Shown: positions 10,566-19,644 of the stretch, in pieces
Numbering within the stretch: position 1 is the stretch's first letter
Layout: each line of letters opens with the position of its first letter
Made by a program: the position numbers and the translations under genes
Assembly: GCA_026018925.1 (NCBI GenBank)
Contig: JAKSZU010000016.1
Coordinates: 30,222,877-30,286,876 of the forward strand
Direction of reading: 5' to 3'
DNA from: Tupaia tana
Lineage: Eukaryota > Chordata > Mammalia > Scandentia > Tupaiidae
Length of the DNA stretch: 64,000 bases
The notes under the pieces: model-generated
What the model saw: the letters and a program-made list of their open reading frames with translations, nothing else
Told to the model about the DNA's origin: nothing
The model's database searches: none

Positions 10566-10885
10566 AGAGGGGGCATCATCCCTCATTTTCTTCATTGTGA
10601 TGATGTCAGGGGGGACCCAGTGAGGAGCTGAACTTCTCCTTTATTCCAGGAGCAAGAAGGTGAAAATGGGGTAGAAGAAACAATCACCCTTCTACTTACC
10701 TTCCTAGTTGCTGACATGGCCCAAAGGGCTTCCTATCTGGCAATAATGAGGTGAAATTCAAGATAGTGCAAGGTGATGTTGGTTGTCAGTCATGTCCTCC
10801 ACTCAGGATGTCAATGGAGAGTACAGCGGGTGCTGAACTTTTACTCTAATTCAGTAATGGAATGAGCGAGTGAAGCTGTCACAGC
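10125..10885 (+). mobile_element. Possible L1M 5'-UTR-like relic
   Basis: The text has the flavour of old L1 5' UTRs: 'GGTAGCAGACTTTTTAGAGACCCCAGG ... CACAGATAGGGCACTGGGGAAAT', and 'CCCAGTGAGGAGCTGAACTTCTCC ... GCGGGTGCTGAACTTTTACTC'. It is a recall-based call without alignment. It includes a poly-A run at 10432-10454 and a GT microsatellite. Confidence 0.35.
10529..10562 (+). repeat. (GT)n microsatellite
   Basis: An uninterrupted run of about 17 GT units. Confidence 0.95.
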
Positions 10886-10892
10886 AAGCACT

Positions 10893-11011
10893 TCTTGGGC
10901 ACGCACGCACACGCGCCCGGTGTGAGTTTTAAGCCACTGGGTCTGAGACGCGAACCACAGTTGACTACATGGGAGTCCAGTGACATAGCCATTACACTAA
11001 CTGCTGGTCCC
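10893..11011 (-). mobile_element. 3'-truncated tRNA-derived SINE (head half only)
   Basis: Only the 5' half is present, on the minus strand. It starts inside the middle module (TTGGGCACGCACGCACACGC) and runs through GACGCGAACCACAG to the head CTAACTGCTGGTCCC. The CT section, CCCTATAGC motif and poly-A are missing. Loss of the 3' end is not expected from target-primed insertion and implies a later deletion or recombination. Confidence 0.9.
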
Positions 11012-11379
11012 CAGAATAGTTTTTGTATATTGTGCTGTGAATTACAGTAACCTACAGCTATTTTAAAGTTGCATAGGACATATTAAACCAGTGAAATCTA
11101 AATAATGCCTATGGATCATAACAACGTTGACCTTCTGGTTTTAGTATTATGCTATAGTTATACAATTGATGTTCTCATTGAGAAAGCCAGGTTATAGTTA
11201 CACAGGATTTACCCGTTATTTTTACAAATTCTTATGAACATTTAATAATTTCAAAATTTTAAAAAATTCAGAAGAAGGCAGAAAATAAAATATTAAAATA
11301 AACCTAAAACTTCAATTCACCCCTGGGAGACAGAAAATGAGAAAAAAAAGGACACAATAGCAGTTGGGACAAACTAGAG

Positions 11380-11815
11380 TCAAACAATAAAAAGTACAGT
11401 TAATTACAAATATATCAGTGACAAATATACTAACAAGCCAAGGCATATTGTGGAATACTATTCGGTAACATATAGGCCACCTTTAGATATACACAACAGT
11501 GATGGTGCTAAAAAGAATTACTCTATGTGAAAAAAAAAATCAAGTTAAAAGAGAGCAGAGTCTATGGTTCCATTATTTGAAGTCTGAACCTACATCAAAC
11601 TAATCTATGGTAATATAAGTTAGAAAAGTGCGTCCCAGAGGGTATATTTGACTAGATATGGGCACAAGAGAACTTTCCAGAGTGCTGGAAATAATCAACA
11701 CCTTGGGATGTGTGTGGGTTACACAGGCATATGCGTTTGTCAAAACTAACCTAACTGTACATTTAATATGAGTACATTTCTATGGATACAAATTATACCT
11801 TAATTTTAAAATGTC
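11380..11815 (+). mobile_element. L1M-type LINE 3' end
   Basis: This is the classic old L1 3' end in the sense orientation. It includes the end of ORF2 (GTGGAATACTATTCGG for 'xEYYS') and TATGGTTCCATTATTTGAAG. It continues with GGGCACAAGAGAACTTTCCAGAGTGCTGGAAAT and ends GTACATTTCTATGGATACAAATTATACCTTA. Frames are destroyed. Confidence 0.8.
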
Positions 11816-13030
11816 CTTTAAAAAGAACTTTAAAATTTTTTCCCACACTCAAGTGAATCACTGAATGTACTTCCTGGGAAGCCTACGCTCCATCAGCAAT
11901 CACTGGAGTAGAACAGTTATGTGATACAGCACTGGGAGGCAGTTAGGAACTTTGGATGCAAAGGCTGAGTATCCATTTCTATGTGATGATGGGTTGGCCA
12001 GATGCTATTCAAATACTCTACCTGGTTTCAATCTCCACATTTTGAATATGAGACAAAATGAGAAAGGCCCCGAAGTGTTTTTAACCAAAGAAATGAAGAC
12101 TCTGCATCTATTGTAAGGAGCATTCTAAGGAGAATGCTGACAATTTCTCTTTTTTTTTTTTAGGGTGTCAAATAGCATAAAAATATGTCTGGCCTCTGCA
12201 GTGGAAACTTAGATTTTAGAAAATACTTGACTAAACTGTAAGGATGTAAGTCTAGTTATAACCATATATCTATGAAAATAAGCAAATATACTTCATACAA
12301 AGCTTATTTCATACAAACTCTATAATGAAGGTAAAATTCCAGAAGCCACCTTTGATTCCCTAAGACTTGCTTCCCCATCATTTCATGAGTTGGCCCTGGA
12401 CAACCTTCTAACTTATATTTACCTAGTGTGACCTGTTCTTTAAAAATGGTCTCTATGACAAACACTGTTGGGATGTCCTTTCCCTCTCTTCAACACATTT
12501 TTATTTAGTTTGATTTAAAAGACTACAAAATGGTTCAGTTAAACAATGAAGTGGACACTGTATAATGTTATAGGCATTGCTTATATTATTATTATGAAAA
12601 AAGTCTCTCATTTTCTGAGAATATTTGACGACTAGATATTCTGAAAAACTGAAAACAGAATAGGCCCAGAATTGTCTTACCAGCTGGTTCAAAAGCAGTT
12701 ACTATGTTAAGCAGTTTAAATCAAGCTCAAAATAAAGTATACCTAAGATTTAAGTTAAAAAGAAAAAGCATGGAAATATAGGTCTGAGTAGAAATTCCTC
12801 TACATGTTTTATCATTTCCTGGACATTTTTCAAATACCCACTTTCCATTTGTTCTATGTTCTTTATCTCAGAAACAAGAATCAGTGCTTTGTTCTTTCCT
12901 TTTATGTATTGTACCATCAGTTGTGGTACCAGACACTGGTCTATCAAAGCAAATAAATAAGCAAGCATATTTATTAAGCAGATATATGAAGATTCCAGCA
13001 AAAATTTTCTGCTGAGAATTCTAAAATGAA
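11816..13030. other. Mostly unique sequence
   Basis: I see no clear repeat or coding signal apart from short A- and T-runs. Open frames on the minus strand here (12501-12692, 12750-13001) start at arbitrary ATG codons and resemble nothing I recognise. Confidence 0.5.
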
Positions 13031-13039
13031 AACAATTAC

Positions 13040-13572
13040 CTGACTGTCTTAGTTACTGTTCTGTGATACTAAAATAGAATACCTGAGTCTGGATAAGAAA
13101 GGAAGGAAGGGAGGGAGGGAGGGAGGAAGGAAGGAGGGAAGAAAAGAAGGAAGGAAGGAAGGAAGGAAGGAAGGAAGGAAGGAAGGAAGGAAGGAAGGAA
13201 GGAAGGAAAAGATAAAAACAAATGTGTTTACTTACAGTTCTGGAGGCTAGAAATCTAAGATCAAGGGGATGGCATCTGGAGAGGACCTTCTTGCTGCATC
13301 ATTCCATGATGAAAGCATAAAAAGGGGGGAGGGAGATAAAGTGAGAGAGAAAGATCAAGTGAGAAAGGTGAGAGAGACCAAACTTGCCCTTTTATGTGGA
13401 ACCCACTCCCAAATCCTTGTTCCTGTGCTAACATCATTGATCTAATTATGAAAGTAGAGCCTCGTGGCCTAATATCTTCTCTTTGGGATGTACCTACCAA
13501 CACTAGTACAATGAATATTAAGTTCCCAGCACATGCTTTTAGGTGGACCATTCAAAGCATAGCCCTGCCTTC
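13040..13572 (-). mobile_element. MaLR/THE-MST-like LTR with GGAA expansion
   Basis: On the + strand it reads CTGTCTTAGTTACTGTTCTGTGATAC ... AGAATACCTGAGTCTGG, then GTTTACTTACAGTTCTGGAGGCTAGAA. The right end is GAACCCACTCC ... TTCAAAGCATAG. This order is that of a MaLR LTR in reverse ('TTAGTCCGTT...ACCTGAGACTGGGTAATTTATAAAG...TTACAGTTCTGGAGGCT...CAAACCATA'). The GGAA microsatellite sits where the family has AAAGAAAAGAGGT. No internal region is attached, so it is a solo LTR at most. Confidence 0.5.
13098..13209 (+). repeat. (GGAA)n microsatellite
   Basis: About 110 bases of GGAA/GGGA tetranucleotides with a few interruptions, inside the LTR-like relic. Confidence 0.95.
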
Positions 13573-13654
13573 ATGAAGATTAACTTCTTTTTGAAGATCA
13601 GTAAATATTTGTTGAATAAATTTGTGAATGAGTATCAGAACGCAAAAGAGCAAG

Positions 13655-13830
13655 GTCAAAAAGAACTATCATTTACTGTGCATGTATAATCTGTGCTAAA
13701 CTCTGTATAAAATCTCTTTTAATATTCAACCCCATTCACGGTTTTTAAGAGATGAACAAAGGACACTCAAAATTTAAGTTAACTGTTCAACAGTGAATAA
13801 CTTAAGAGCAAAGTCATAATTCACAGCCAC
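13655..13830 (+). repeat. MIR-like relic
   Basis: The order 'CATTTACTGTGCATG ... TCTTTTAATATTCAACCCCATT ... GAGATGAACAAAGGACACTCAAAATTTAAGTTAACTG ... GCAAAGTCATAATTCACAG' follows the MIR consensus layout ('...TCCTCACAACAACCC...GATGAGGAAACTGAGGC...TAAGTAACTTGCCCAAGGTCAC'). Confidence 0.5.
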
Positions 13831-14458
13831 TATATTTCTTATCTAATCAGACTACTACCATATTATTATTATTTTTATTATTTAGTGGTGACACAAAAGT
13901 GGAGTCCTGAATCATGTTACTTTGACTTTCATTTTTAAAAACTGGTGAAATTTTTTTGTTAACTGCTCTTTAATGTCAAGGTTTTACTAGCAAAACACAA
14001 GGTTACTTCCTCAGGAAAATCTGCCTTGCATCTAATGCTAGCTCAAATCCCTTCATCATACATTCTCCCAATGCCAAATACCTTTCCTTTATGCAATTTA
14101 CTATTTGAATGCTTTCTACATCTTCCTTCAGAATAGAAGCATTAGGGATTTAGAGCAGGGAGTACATTGTATAACTTATACTGGGCAGTAAATAATAAGC
14201 AAGAGTTATCAAATGAGTTGATACTTTCAGGGACCCTAAGAGGCAAAATAAAGTGTCACAAGCCTAAAACTGATGGCAACTCATGGGTAAAATCTTTTAA
14301 GGAAATAATTTAAGAGAATAAACTGGGTTGGGGAAAGGAAAAGAGAGGGGTCATTGAAAAACTCTAAGTACAGTCATACATCACTTAACAATAAAGATAC
14401 ACTTTGAGAAATGCATTGTTAGATGATTTCATTGTGCAAACATCAGAGTACACAAGGG

Positions 14459-14542
14459 TACTTCAAAAAGTTTGTAGAGAAATGAAATTAAAGTAAGTTT
14501 ATTTTGGTGAAACAAATGTTTTAAATTCATCCACAGTTTTTT
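14459..14542 (+). mobile_element. MITE-like repeat, left part (split by the L1 relative)
   Basis: This is the left part of a small non-autonomous repeat starting GTACTTCAAAAAGTTTGTAGAGAAATG and containing TTAAAGTAAGTTTATTTTGGTG. Its right part resumes at 17363 after the inserted element. The reverse complement of 43190-43308 gives the uninterrupted order. The terminal AAAAAGTTxxTG / CATGAACTTTTT pairing suggests terminal inverted repeats of a DNA transposon derivative; I cannot name the family. Confidence 0.75.
14527..14542 (+). repeat. Target-site duplication, left copy
   Basis: TCATCCACAGTTTTTT, identical to 17363-17378. The two copies bracket the L1 relative, and the sequence occurs once in the inferred empty site. 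Confidence 0.9.
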
Positions 14543-14589
14543 TGTTTGTTTGTTTGTTTGTTTTTGGAAGTGTTTTGATTCTTTTTTTT

Positions 14590-15010
14590 TATTTCAATTT
14601 ATTTATTTGCATTCATTCACTGTACATCATTACAGCATACAAAATGAGATTTTCCATCCAAAGTACACTATATATTGTCTCAATCAAGCACATCAACAAA
14701 CATGTTATTGTCAGCAAATGATCTTCCATTTCTTGTTTTCTGTATGTTTTGCTTTTTTCCCCCCATCCTTGATTCCCTATCTTTTACCCTCTGCCATCTC
14801 CCACTCTCCTGCCACACTGTCTCTGGTATCTATGTTTGCTTTCTGTACTGTTTTCCCCTCACATTTAATTGAATCGCCAAACACCCTAATCAATCCAAAT
14901 ACCCTCATAGCAAACACAGGTGATACACACATTTCCATGAACACAAGTCTTTACACATCCTATAAAGTAGAACCTAGCTGTGGCTACATATCCTACTGCA
15001 GTCATTGAAT
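14590..15010 (-). repeat. L1-family 3' UTR, outer copy
   Basis: On the + strand it reads GTACATCATTACAGCATACAAAATGAGAT, then CTCCCACTCTCCTGCCACACTGTCTC. This is the same 3'-UTR type seen at the ends of the L1 copies near 20.2, 40.0 and 51.1 kb. It is followed on the left by T-runs (the poly-A tail with TTTG repeats, 14543-14590). Confidence 0.75.
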
Positions 15011-15034
15011 GGATATATATTTTTTTTCCTGAAA

Positions 15035-15370
15035 CTTTTTTTTTTTTGTAACTCAATTTACATTCCTTCCCTAAGCTTCATCACAGCATACAAAATGTGA
15101 TCTCCCATCCAGTACACTGCATAGTGACTCAATCATGCACATTACAAAAAATTTTCCATTACTAGTTCCTAGAATTACTTCCACCTCTCTTTCTGACCCT
15201 CTGTCCCTTCCCACCCTCCTCTCACACCACCTCCGGTGTCTACAATTGTCCTTCATTCCCTTCCCAACCACATTGTATTGATCACACAAATTCCTACATA
15301 AACTAACTACTTTCAATGGTGAGTTCACTCATTACTACTAAGAAAACCAGTTTTAACTTAACTGAAAGAA
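15035..15370 (-). repeat. L1-family 3' UTR, inner copy
   Basis: This is a second, diverged version of the same 3' UTR (CATCACAGCATACAAAATGTGATC ... CCACCCTCCTCTCACACC). It has its own T-run at 15038-15048, which looks like a separate poly-A tail. It lies inside the same target-site duplication as the outer copy. Confidence 0.7.
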
Positions 15371-15584
15371 GTGCCAAGGAACTTTTCTTAAAGCCAGGAA
15401 ACAAGTTAGGATTCTGTTCAAATGGTAGGTGCATGAACCTATCAGTCTCATGTACTTTTATCTTCTGTTCTGGTTCAATTTTCCTGATTAAATTCTGGGA
15501 TATAATATTCTACTCCAGATTTGTCCCTATGATTAAGTTGGCCACTTTCATAGTTTTTGGACTCTTATTTCCATGTGTCTGTGT

Positions 15585-16628
15585 TTAATTTTCTTGATAC
15601 AGCACACCCTTGAGAACTTCTTGGAGATCTGGTCTGGTGCTGGTAAATTCTTTCAGGTTTTGTTTATCTGAGAATGTTCTTGTCTTTTCTTCCCACCTGA
15701 AAGATAATCTTGCCGGGTACAGTATTCTTGGCTGAAATTGCTTCTCTCATAACACTTTGAATATATTTTCCCATTCTCTCCTTGCTCGCATTGTTTCCGA
15801 TGAGAGATCTGCTATTAGCCTGATGGGATGTCCTTTGTAGGTAACTTGATGTTTTTCTCTTGCCAATCTTAGTATCTTGTCTTTGTCTGTGGTTTTGGTC
15901 AACCTGGCTATAATGTGTCTTGGAGAAGATCTTCTTGGGTTGATTCTATTTGGGGTCCTTTGTATTTCCTGGGAGTGGATCTTCGAATGCCTCTCTAGGT
16001 TTGGAAAGTTTTCTTGCAGGATTTCATGGAATAGATTATCAATGCCCTTATGGGTCTCTTCACCTTCTGGAATGCCAATTATCCGGATATTTGGACGTTT
16101 GATAGTATCCAGTACTTCTCGCATATCATTCTCAAATTTTTGGGCCATTTTCTCAGTCTTCGTGGTGGATTTTTCTAAGCCAGCCATTTTCTCTTCTACA
16201 TCTGAGATTCTATTTTCTGAATGATCTAGTCTGCTTTTAATACTTTCAAGGGAGATTTTGACTTCTTGTATTATAGACTTCATCTCTAGCAGTTCCGTTT
16301 GAGTCTTTTGTAAAGTGTGTAATTCCTCTTTTAGATCTTGCAAGAATTTCCTCATCTCCTGGAAGTCGTCAACTTCTTTCTCCTTTCTCTTTAGCAGTTC
16401 ATTATCTCTCTTTTCTTCCATCTCTGTTAGCTTAGACATTATGAATGCTCTAAATTCCTTATCAGACATTTCCATGACTTTCACCAAACTGCTTGTGGAT
16501 AAAGGAGAGTTACTCTTTTCCCTTGGAGGAGAGATGGATTTTTCTAATTTTGAAGTTGGGAACCCATATTTATGTCTCGTGATCCGGCCCGGTGATTTCT
16601 TGTCATCTGATGGATGGTGAGCTTTCTT
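15585..16628 (-). pseudogene. L1/HAL1 ORF1 (RNA-binding ORF1p), one in-frame stop
   Basis: ORF1p of L1 elements is a trimeric RNA-binding chaperone that packages the element RNA. A 246-codon stretch (16487-15747) shows the expected domains. A heptad-like coiled coil covers about residues 15-125. An RRM starts with PNIRIIGIPEGEE near residue 132 and contains EIQRTPNR. The C-terminal domain contains KGHPIRLIADLS and ETMRARREWENIFKVL. A TGA at 15747-15749 interrupts the C-terminal domain, but the same frame continues for another 54 codons, with typical QPRILYPARLSF and LKEFTSTRPDL motifs, to TAA at 15585-15587. The frame is also open upstream to 16628 and contains a Ser-Pro-Pro-rich stretch like the N-terminus of other ORF1 proteins. 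The first in-frame ATG codons are at 16473-16475 and 16467-16469; none lies further upstream, so the true start may be mutated. Confidence 0.9.
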
Positions 16629-16639
16629 TCAAATTAGCG

Positions 16640-17362
16640 AAAAACCTTGAAGTTAAGCCTCAATGTTCAGGAGCAAGCAGAAAGAGGTGTTCTAGAATCT
16701 GTTTGCCGTTCTGTTGTGATCATTGGTGCAGCAGATTCAGTAGATATTGGGTGGAGAGACAAGAAAAAGGAAAATGAAAAAGAGAGAGAGAAACAACAAA
16801 AAGAGAAAAAAAAGAAAAAAATTATAATTACTGTTTTTTTTTTAAAAAATCACAAAATAGAAAACTGAGCGGCGTGCTAGCGCGCCGCAAGAAATATCTA
16901 GTTCCCAGGAGCCATGAGGAATCTTCTGAAGGAAGGGCTCAACTCTCCTGCCTGGGAGGAAGGACCAGAAGGGATTATTAACAAAACAAAAGGTGGAGCT
17001 GAGAGCCAGAGAAAATCTTTACCTTTAAAAAAATCATAAAAAGGAAAACTTACCAAAAAAAAAAAAAATGAGACAGGAGCAGAGACAGAGACCTCAGAGA
17101 CACAGAGACAAGATAGAAGGCCAGAGGGGCTCCCTACCACGCTAGCTTTGCTTGCTGGAGGCTGAATTATGAGTTGAAAATCTTCATTTCTCCTGTCCCC
17201 TGAAATATCTAGTTCCCAGGAGCCATGAGGAATCTTCTGAAGGAAGGACTCAACTCTCCTGCCATGCTAGCTTTGCTTGCTGGAGGCTGAATTATGAGTA
17301 GAAAATCTTCATTTCTCCTGTCCCCTGAAATATCTAGTTCCCAGGAGCCATGAGGAATCTTC
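16640..17362 (-). promoter_or_regulatory. Monomer-type 5' UTR / internal promoter of the L1 relative
   Basis: A 125-bp unit recurs: GAAATATCTAGTTCCC starts at 16891, 17202 and 17327, and GCTAGCTTTGCTTGC at 17141 and 17266. The outermost unit is truncated at the target-site duplication. The unit between 16.9 and 17.2 kb carries an extra segment of about 190 bases. Tandem promoter monomers are known from rodent L1 5' UTRs. That this one is a promoter is inferred from position. Confidence 0.65.
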
Positions 17363-17420
17363 TCATCCACAGTTTTTTCATAATACATATTTTCTATGAA
17401 CTTAGTAAATACACCTCATG
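17363..17420 (+). mobile_element. MITE-like repeat, right part with TSD copy
   Basis: It starts with the right copy of the 16-bp duplication and continues CATAATACATATTTTCTATGAACTTAGTAAATAC. This completes the repeat begun at 14459. Confidence 0.75.
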
Positions 17421-17810
17421 CTTATGTAAACCTAGATAATATAGCCTACCACATACCTAGGCTATGTGATATGACTTATTATTCCTAGGCTACAAATCTA
17501 AACACAACCATAACATAGCAGTATATGTGTATCTAAAATTATCTAAAGGTACACTAAAATAGGGCATCAAAGATTATGAAGAAAGGTACATCTGTTTAAG
17601 GCATTTACCATAAATGAGATTGTAGGTCTGGAATTTGCTCTGGGCTAGTCAGTGAGTGAGTGGTAAGTGAATGCTAAGGCCTCGGACATTATTGTATGCT
17701 TATTAAATTTTAGCACTGTACACTCAGGTCACACTCAACAAAAAAAAAAAATGACTTTCCTTCTTCAATATCAATTTACCTTAACTTAATGTCACTTTTT
17801 TACTTCATAA

Positions 17811-18001
17811 GGTTTTTTTAATTTAAAGAATTATTTATTGTTATTATTATTATATAATTTGTTATAGGGTACACACTCATCAGAAAGAGAAAGAGAGAGA
17901 ATGAGAGAGAAAGTGAGAAAGTAAGCAGCTAGGTCGGGGATTTGAACGCTGTCAACCATGTGGGATTCTATCACCTTAACCATCATGCCACCTGCTGACC
18001 C
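17811..18001 (-). mobile_element. tRNA-derived SINE, short-type with long-type tail motif
   Basis: This minus-strand copy shows TTGTTATAGGGTACACACTC (the long-family tail motif), GAAAGTGAGAAAGTAAGC, GGTCGGGGATTTGAACGC and the head CCACCTGCTGACCCC. It lacks the GC-rich middle, so it mixes features of the short and long types. Confidence 0.75.
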
Positions 18002-18712
18002 CTACTTCCTAAAATTATTAGAAATTTAAATCTTTTCAATTTTTGTAATAATGCTTAGCTTAAAACATAAACACATTGTACAGTTGTACAAAATATTTTT
18101 ATATCCTTATTTTACAAGCTTTTATACATTTTACATTTATTTTTATTTATTTAACTCTCAAAAGTGTTTTTTTATTAAAAAACAAGACATAAATACAAAT
18201 GTTAACCTAGGCTAACATAGGGTCAGGATCATCAGTTTCACTGTCTCCTGCCTTTACATTTTGTTATACTGGAAGGACCATGATGATTGATGGAGATTAA
18301 ATCAATTACAAGAGAAAACGATGTAATCAAGAGACTTGGTAAACATGAGATGAAAGAGGCTGATGCTAAAGTAATACAGCATATTGTCTTGTAGTTAACT
18401 TTTGTCAATTGTTTTCTTTTAAAGTAATACAGCATATTGTCTTGTAAAAATTGTTTTCTTTTTTTAAAAAAAGTGATTTTTGAAAATAAGGAAGAGGACA
18501 TTTTAATAGTAAAATGTACAATACGGTAAATGTATAAGCCAGAGACATAGTGATACGCTACCATTATCAAGTATTGTGTATTATAAATAATTGCAAGTGT
18601 TCTACTTTTGTACAAGTGGCAGTACAGTAGGTATATTTACACCAGCATCACAAGCATGTGAGTAATTTGTTGTTCTGTGACACTATAACATCACTATGCA
18701 ATAGGAATTTTT
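18002..18712. other. AT-rich unique sequence with a 53-bp tandem duplication
   Basis: AAAGTAATACAGCATATTGTCTTGTA occurs at 18368 and again at 18421, giving a direct duplication with a 53-bp period. No element or gene is recognised otherwise. Confidence 0.6.
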
Positions 18713-18730
18713 CAGCTCCATTATAATCTT

Positions 18731-19001
18731 TTTTTTTTTTTTTATTTTTAGAGAAATTTTTTTTATATTTTTGCTATAGGGTACTTGCACTTGCTAGAGA
18801 GACAGAGAGACAGAAAGTGAGAAATCACCCCTCGGGGGGGAAGGCCACACCGAAATTCCTTCTCCTCCGTTCTCCTCTCTGGATTTTGGGCACGCACACA
18901 CAGGCACTCAGTCTGAATTTTAAGCCATTTGGTCCGAGACTCGAATCGCAGTCGACTACATGGGAGTCCAGTGATGTAGCCATTATGCTATCTTCTGATC
19001 C
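18731..19001 (-). mobile_element. Long tRNA-derived SINE with TSD
   Basis: This full-length minus-strand copy has tail TTTTTGCTATAGGGTAC and GAAATCACCCCTCGGGGGGG in the middle. The head is CTATCTTCTGATCC. A perfect 18-bp duplication CAGCTCCATTATAATCTT lies at 18713-18730 and 19002-19019. Confidence 0.97.
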
Positions 19002-19573
19002 CAGCTCCATTATAATCTTATGGGACCACCATTGTATATGCTGTCTGTCATTGACCAAAATGTCCTTGTGCAGTGCAGGATTGTAATTGAATGTTTCTAC
19101 ACAGCACTAAACAAAGCCAGCCCTCGGGTGATCTCTAAATGAATATCAGGAAGCAGCTATACACTTTATCAGCTGGGATAAAGACCCTTTATCACCAGAA
19201 GGTTCACAGAGAAGGACTGAATTGCTTTGTATTTCTCCCAATTTATTAAAGGCTACTACATTTAACTATGTAAAAAAGAAATTTTGGAAGAAAAAATTCT
19301 ATATGACCATGGATATGAGGCAAGCACTTAAAGTGGATGATATCCTTTATATCACTTTATAAGTGATATAAACAGAATGACTATTAAATTTCCTGGAAAC
19401 CTTTATAGTGACAGAACAGGACAAGTTAGTGACTTTAAAACAATCTCTTTATTCCTGCCTTATAATTATGGTTTTCAAGAAAGCACCTGAATTTAAGAAC
19501 ATGAATTATTGAAAAACTTTGAATTTTTATCTATTTTCTTTACTATATGCATAGACTCAATCTCAACTCACTT

Positions 19574-19644
19574 TGTTTATTTGTTTGTTTGGAGAGGTTT
19601 TTGTTATAGGGCGTGTGCGCTCACCAGACAGAGAGAGACAGAGA
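19574..19644 (-). mobile_element. 5'-truncated SINE fragment with its own TSD
   Basis: Only the last 60 or so bases of the SINE are present: GGAGAGGTTTTTGTTATAGGGCGTGTGCGCTCACCAGACAGAG on the + strand. They are bracketed by a perfect 12-bp duplication CTCAACTCACTT at 19562-19573 and 19645-19656. The duplication shows that the truncation happened during insertion. Confidence 0.9.

Larger units (their letters stand above)
14543..17362 (-). mobile_element. HAL1-like ORF1-only L1 relative, full length
   Basis: This is a non-LTR retrotransposon of about 2.8 kb on the minus strand, bracketed by a 16-bp target-site duplication. From its 5' end (right side) it contains a tandem-monomer 5' UTR (about 16.64-17.36 kb) and a complete L1 ORF1 with one in-frame stop (16628-15585). 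It then has about 220 bases of intervening sequence, two divergent 3'-UTR copies (about 15370-15035 and 15010-14590) and poly-A. No endonuclease/reverse-transcriptase ORF2 is present: ORF1 stops at 15585 and the 3' UTR starts within about 0.25 kb. This is the architecture known for HAL1 'half-L1' elements, which depend on L1 enzymes in trans. An L1 that lost ORF2 by deletion after insertion is the alternative. Confidence 0.8.

Noticed and set aside
14550..15008. 152-codon plus-strand open frame
   Set aside because: It is the antisense of the L1-family 3' UTR.
16891..17362. CRISPR-like spaced repeats
   Set aside because: The 125-bp units are contiguous, long, and lie in the 5' UTR of a retrotransposon in a mammalian genome. 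No spacer structure exists.
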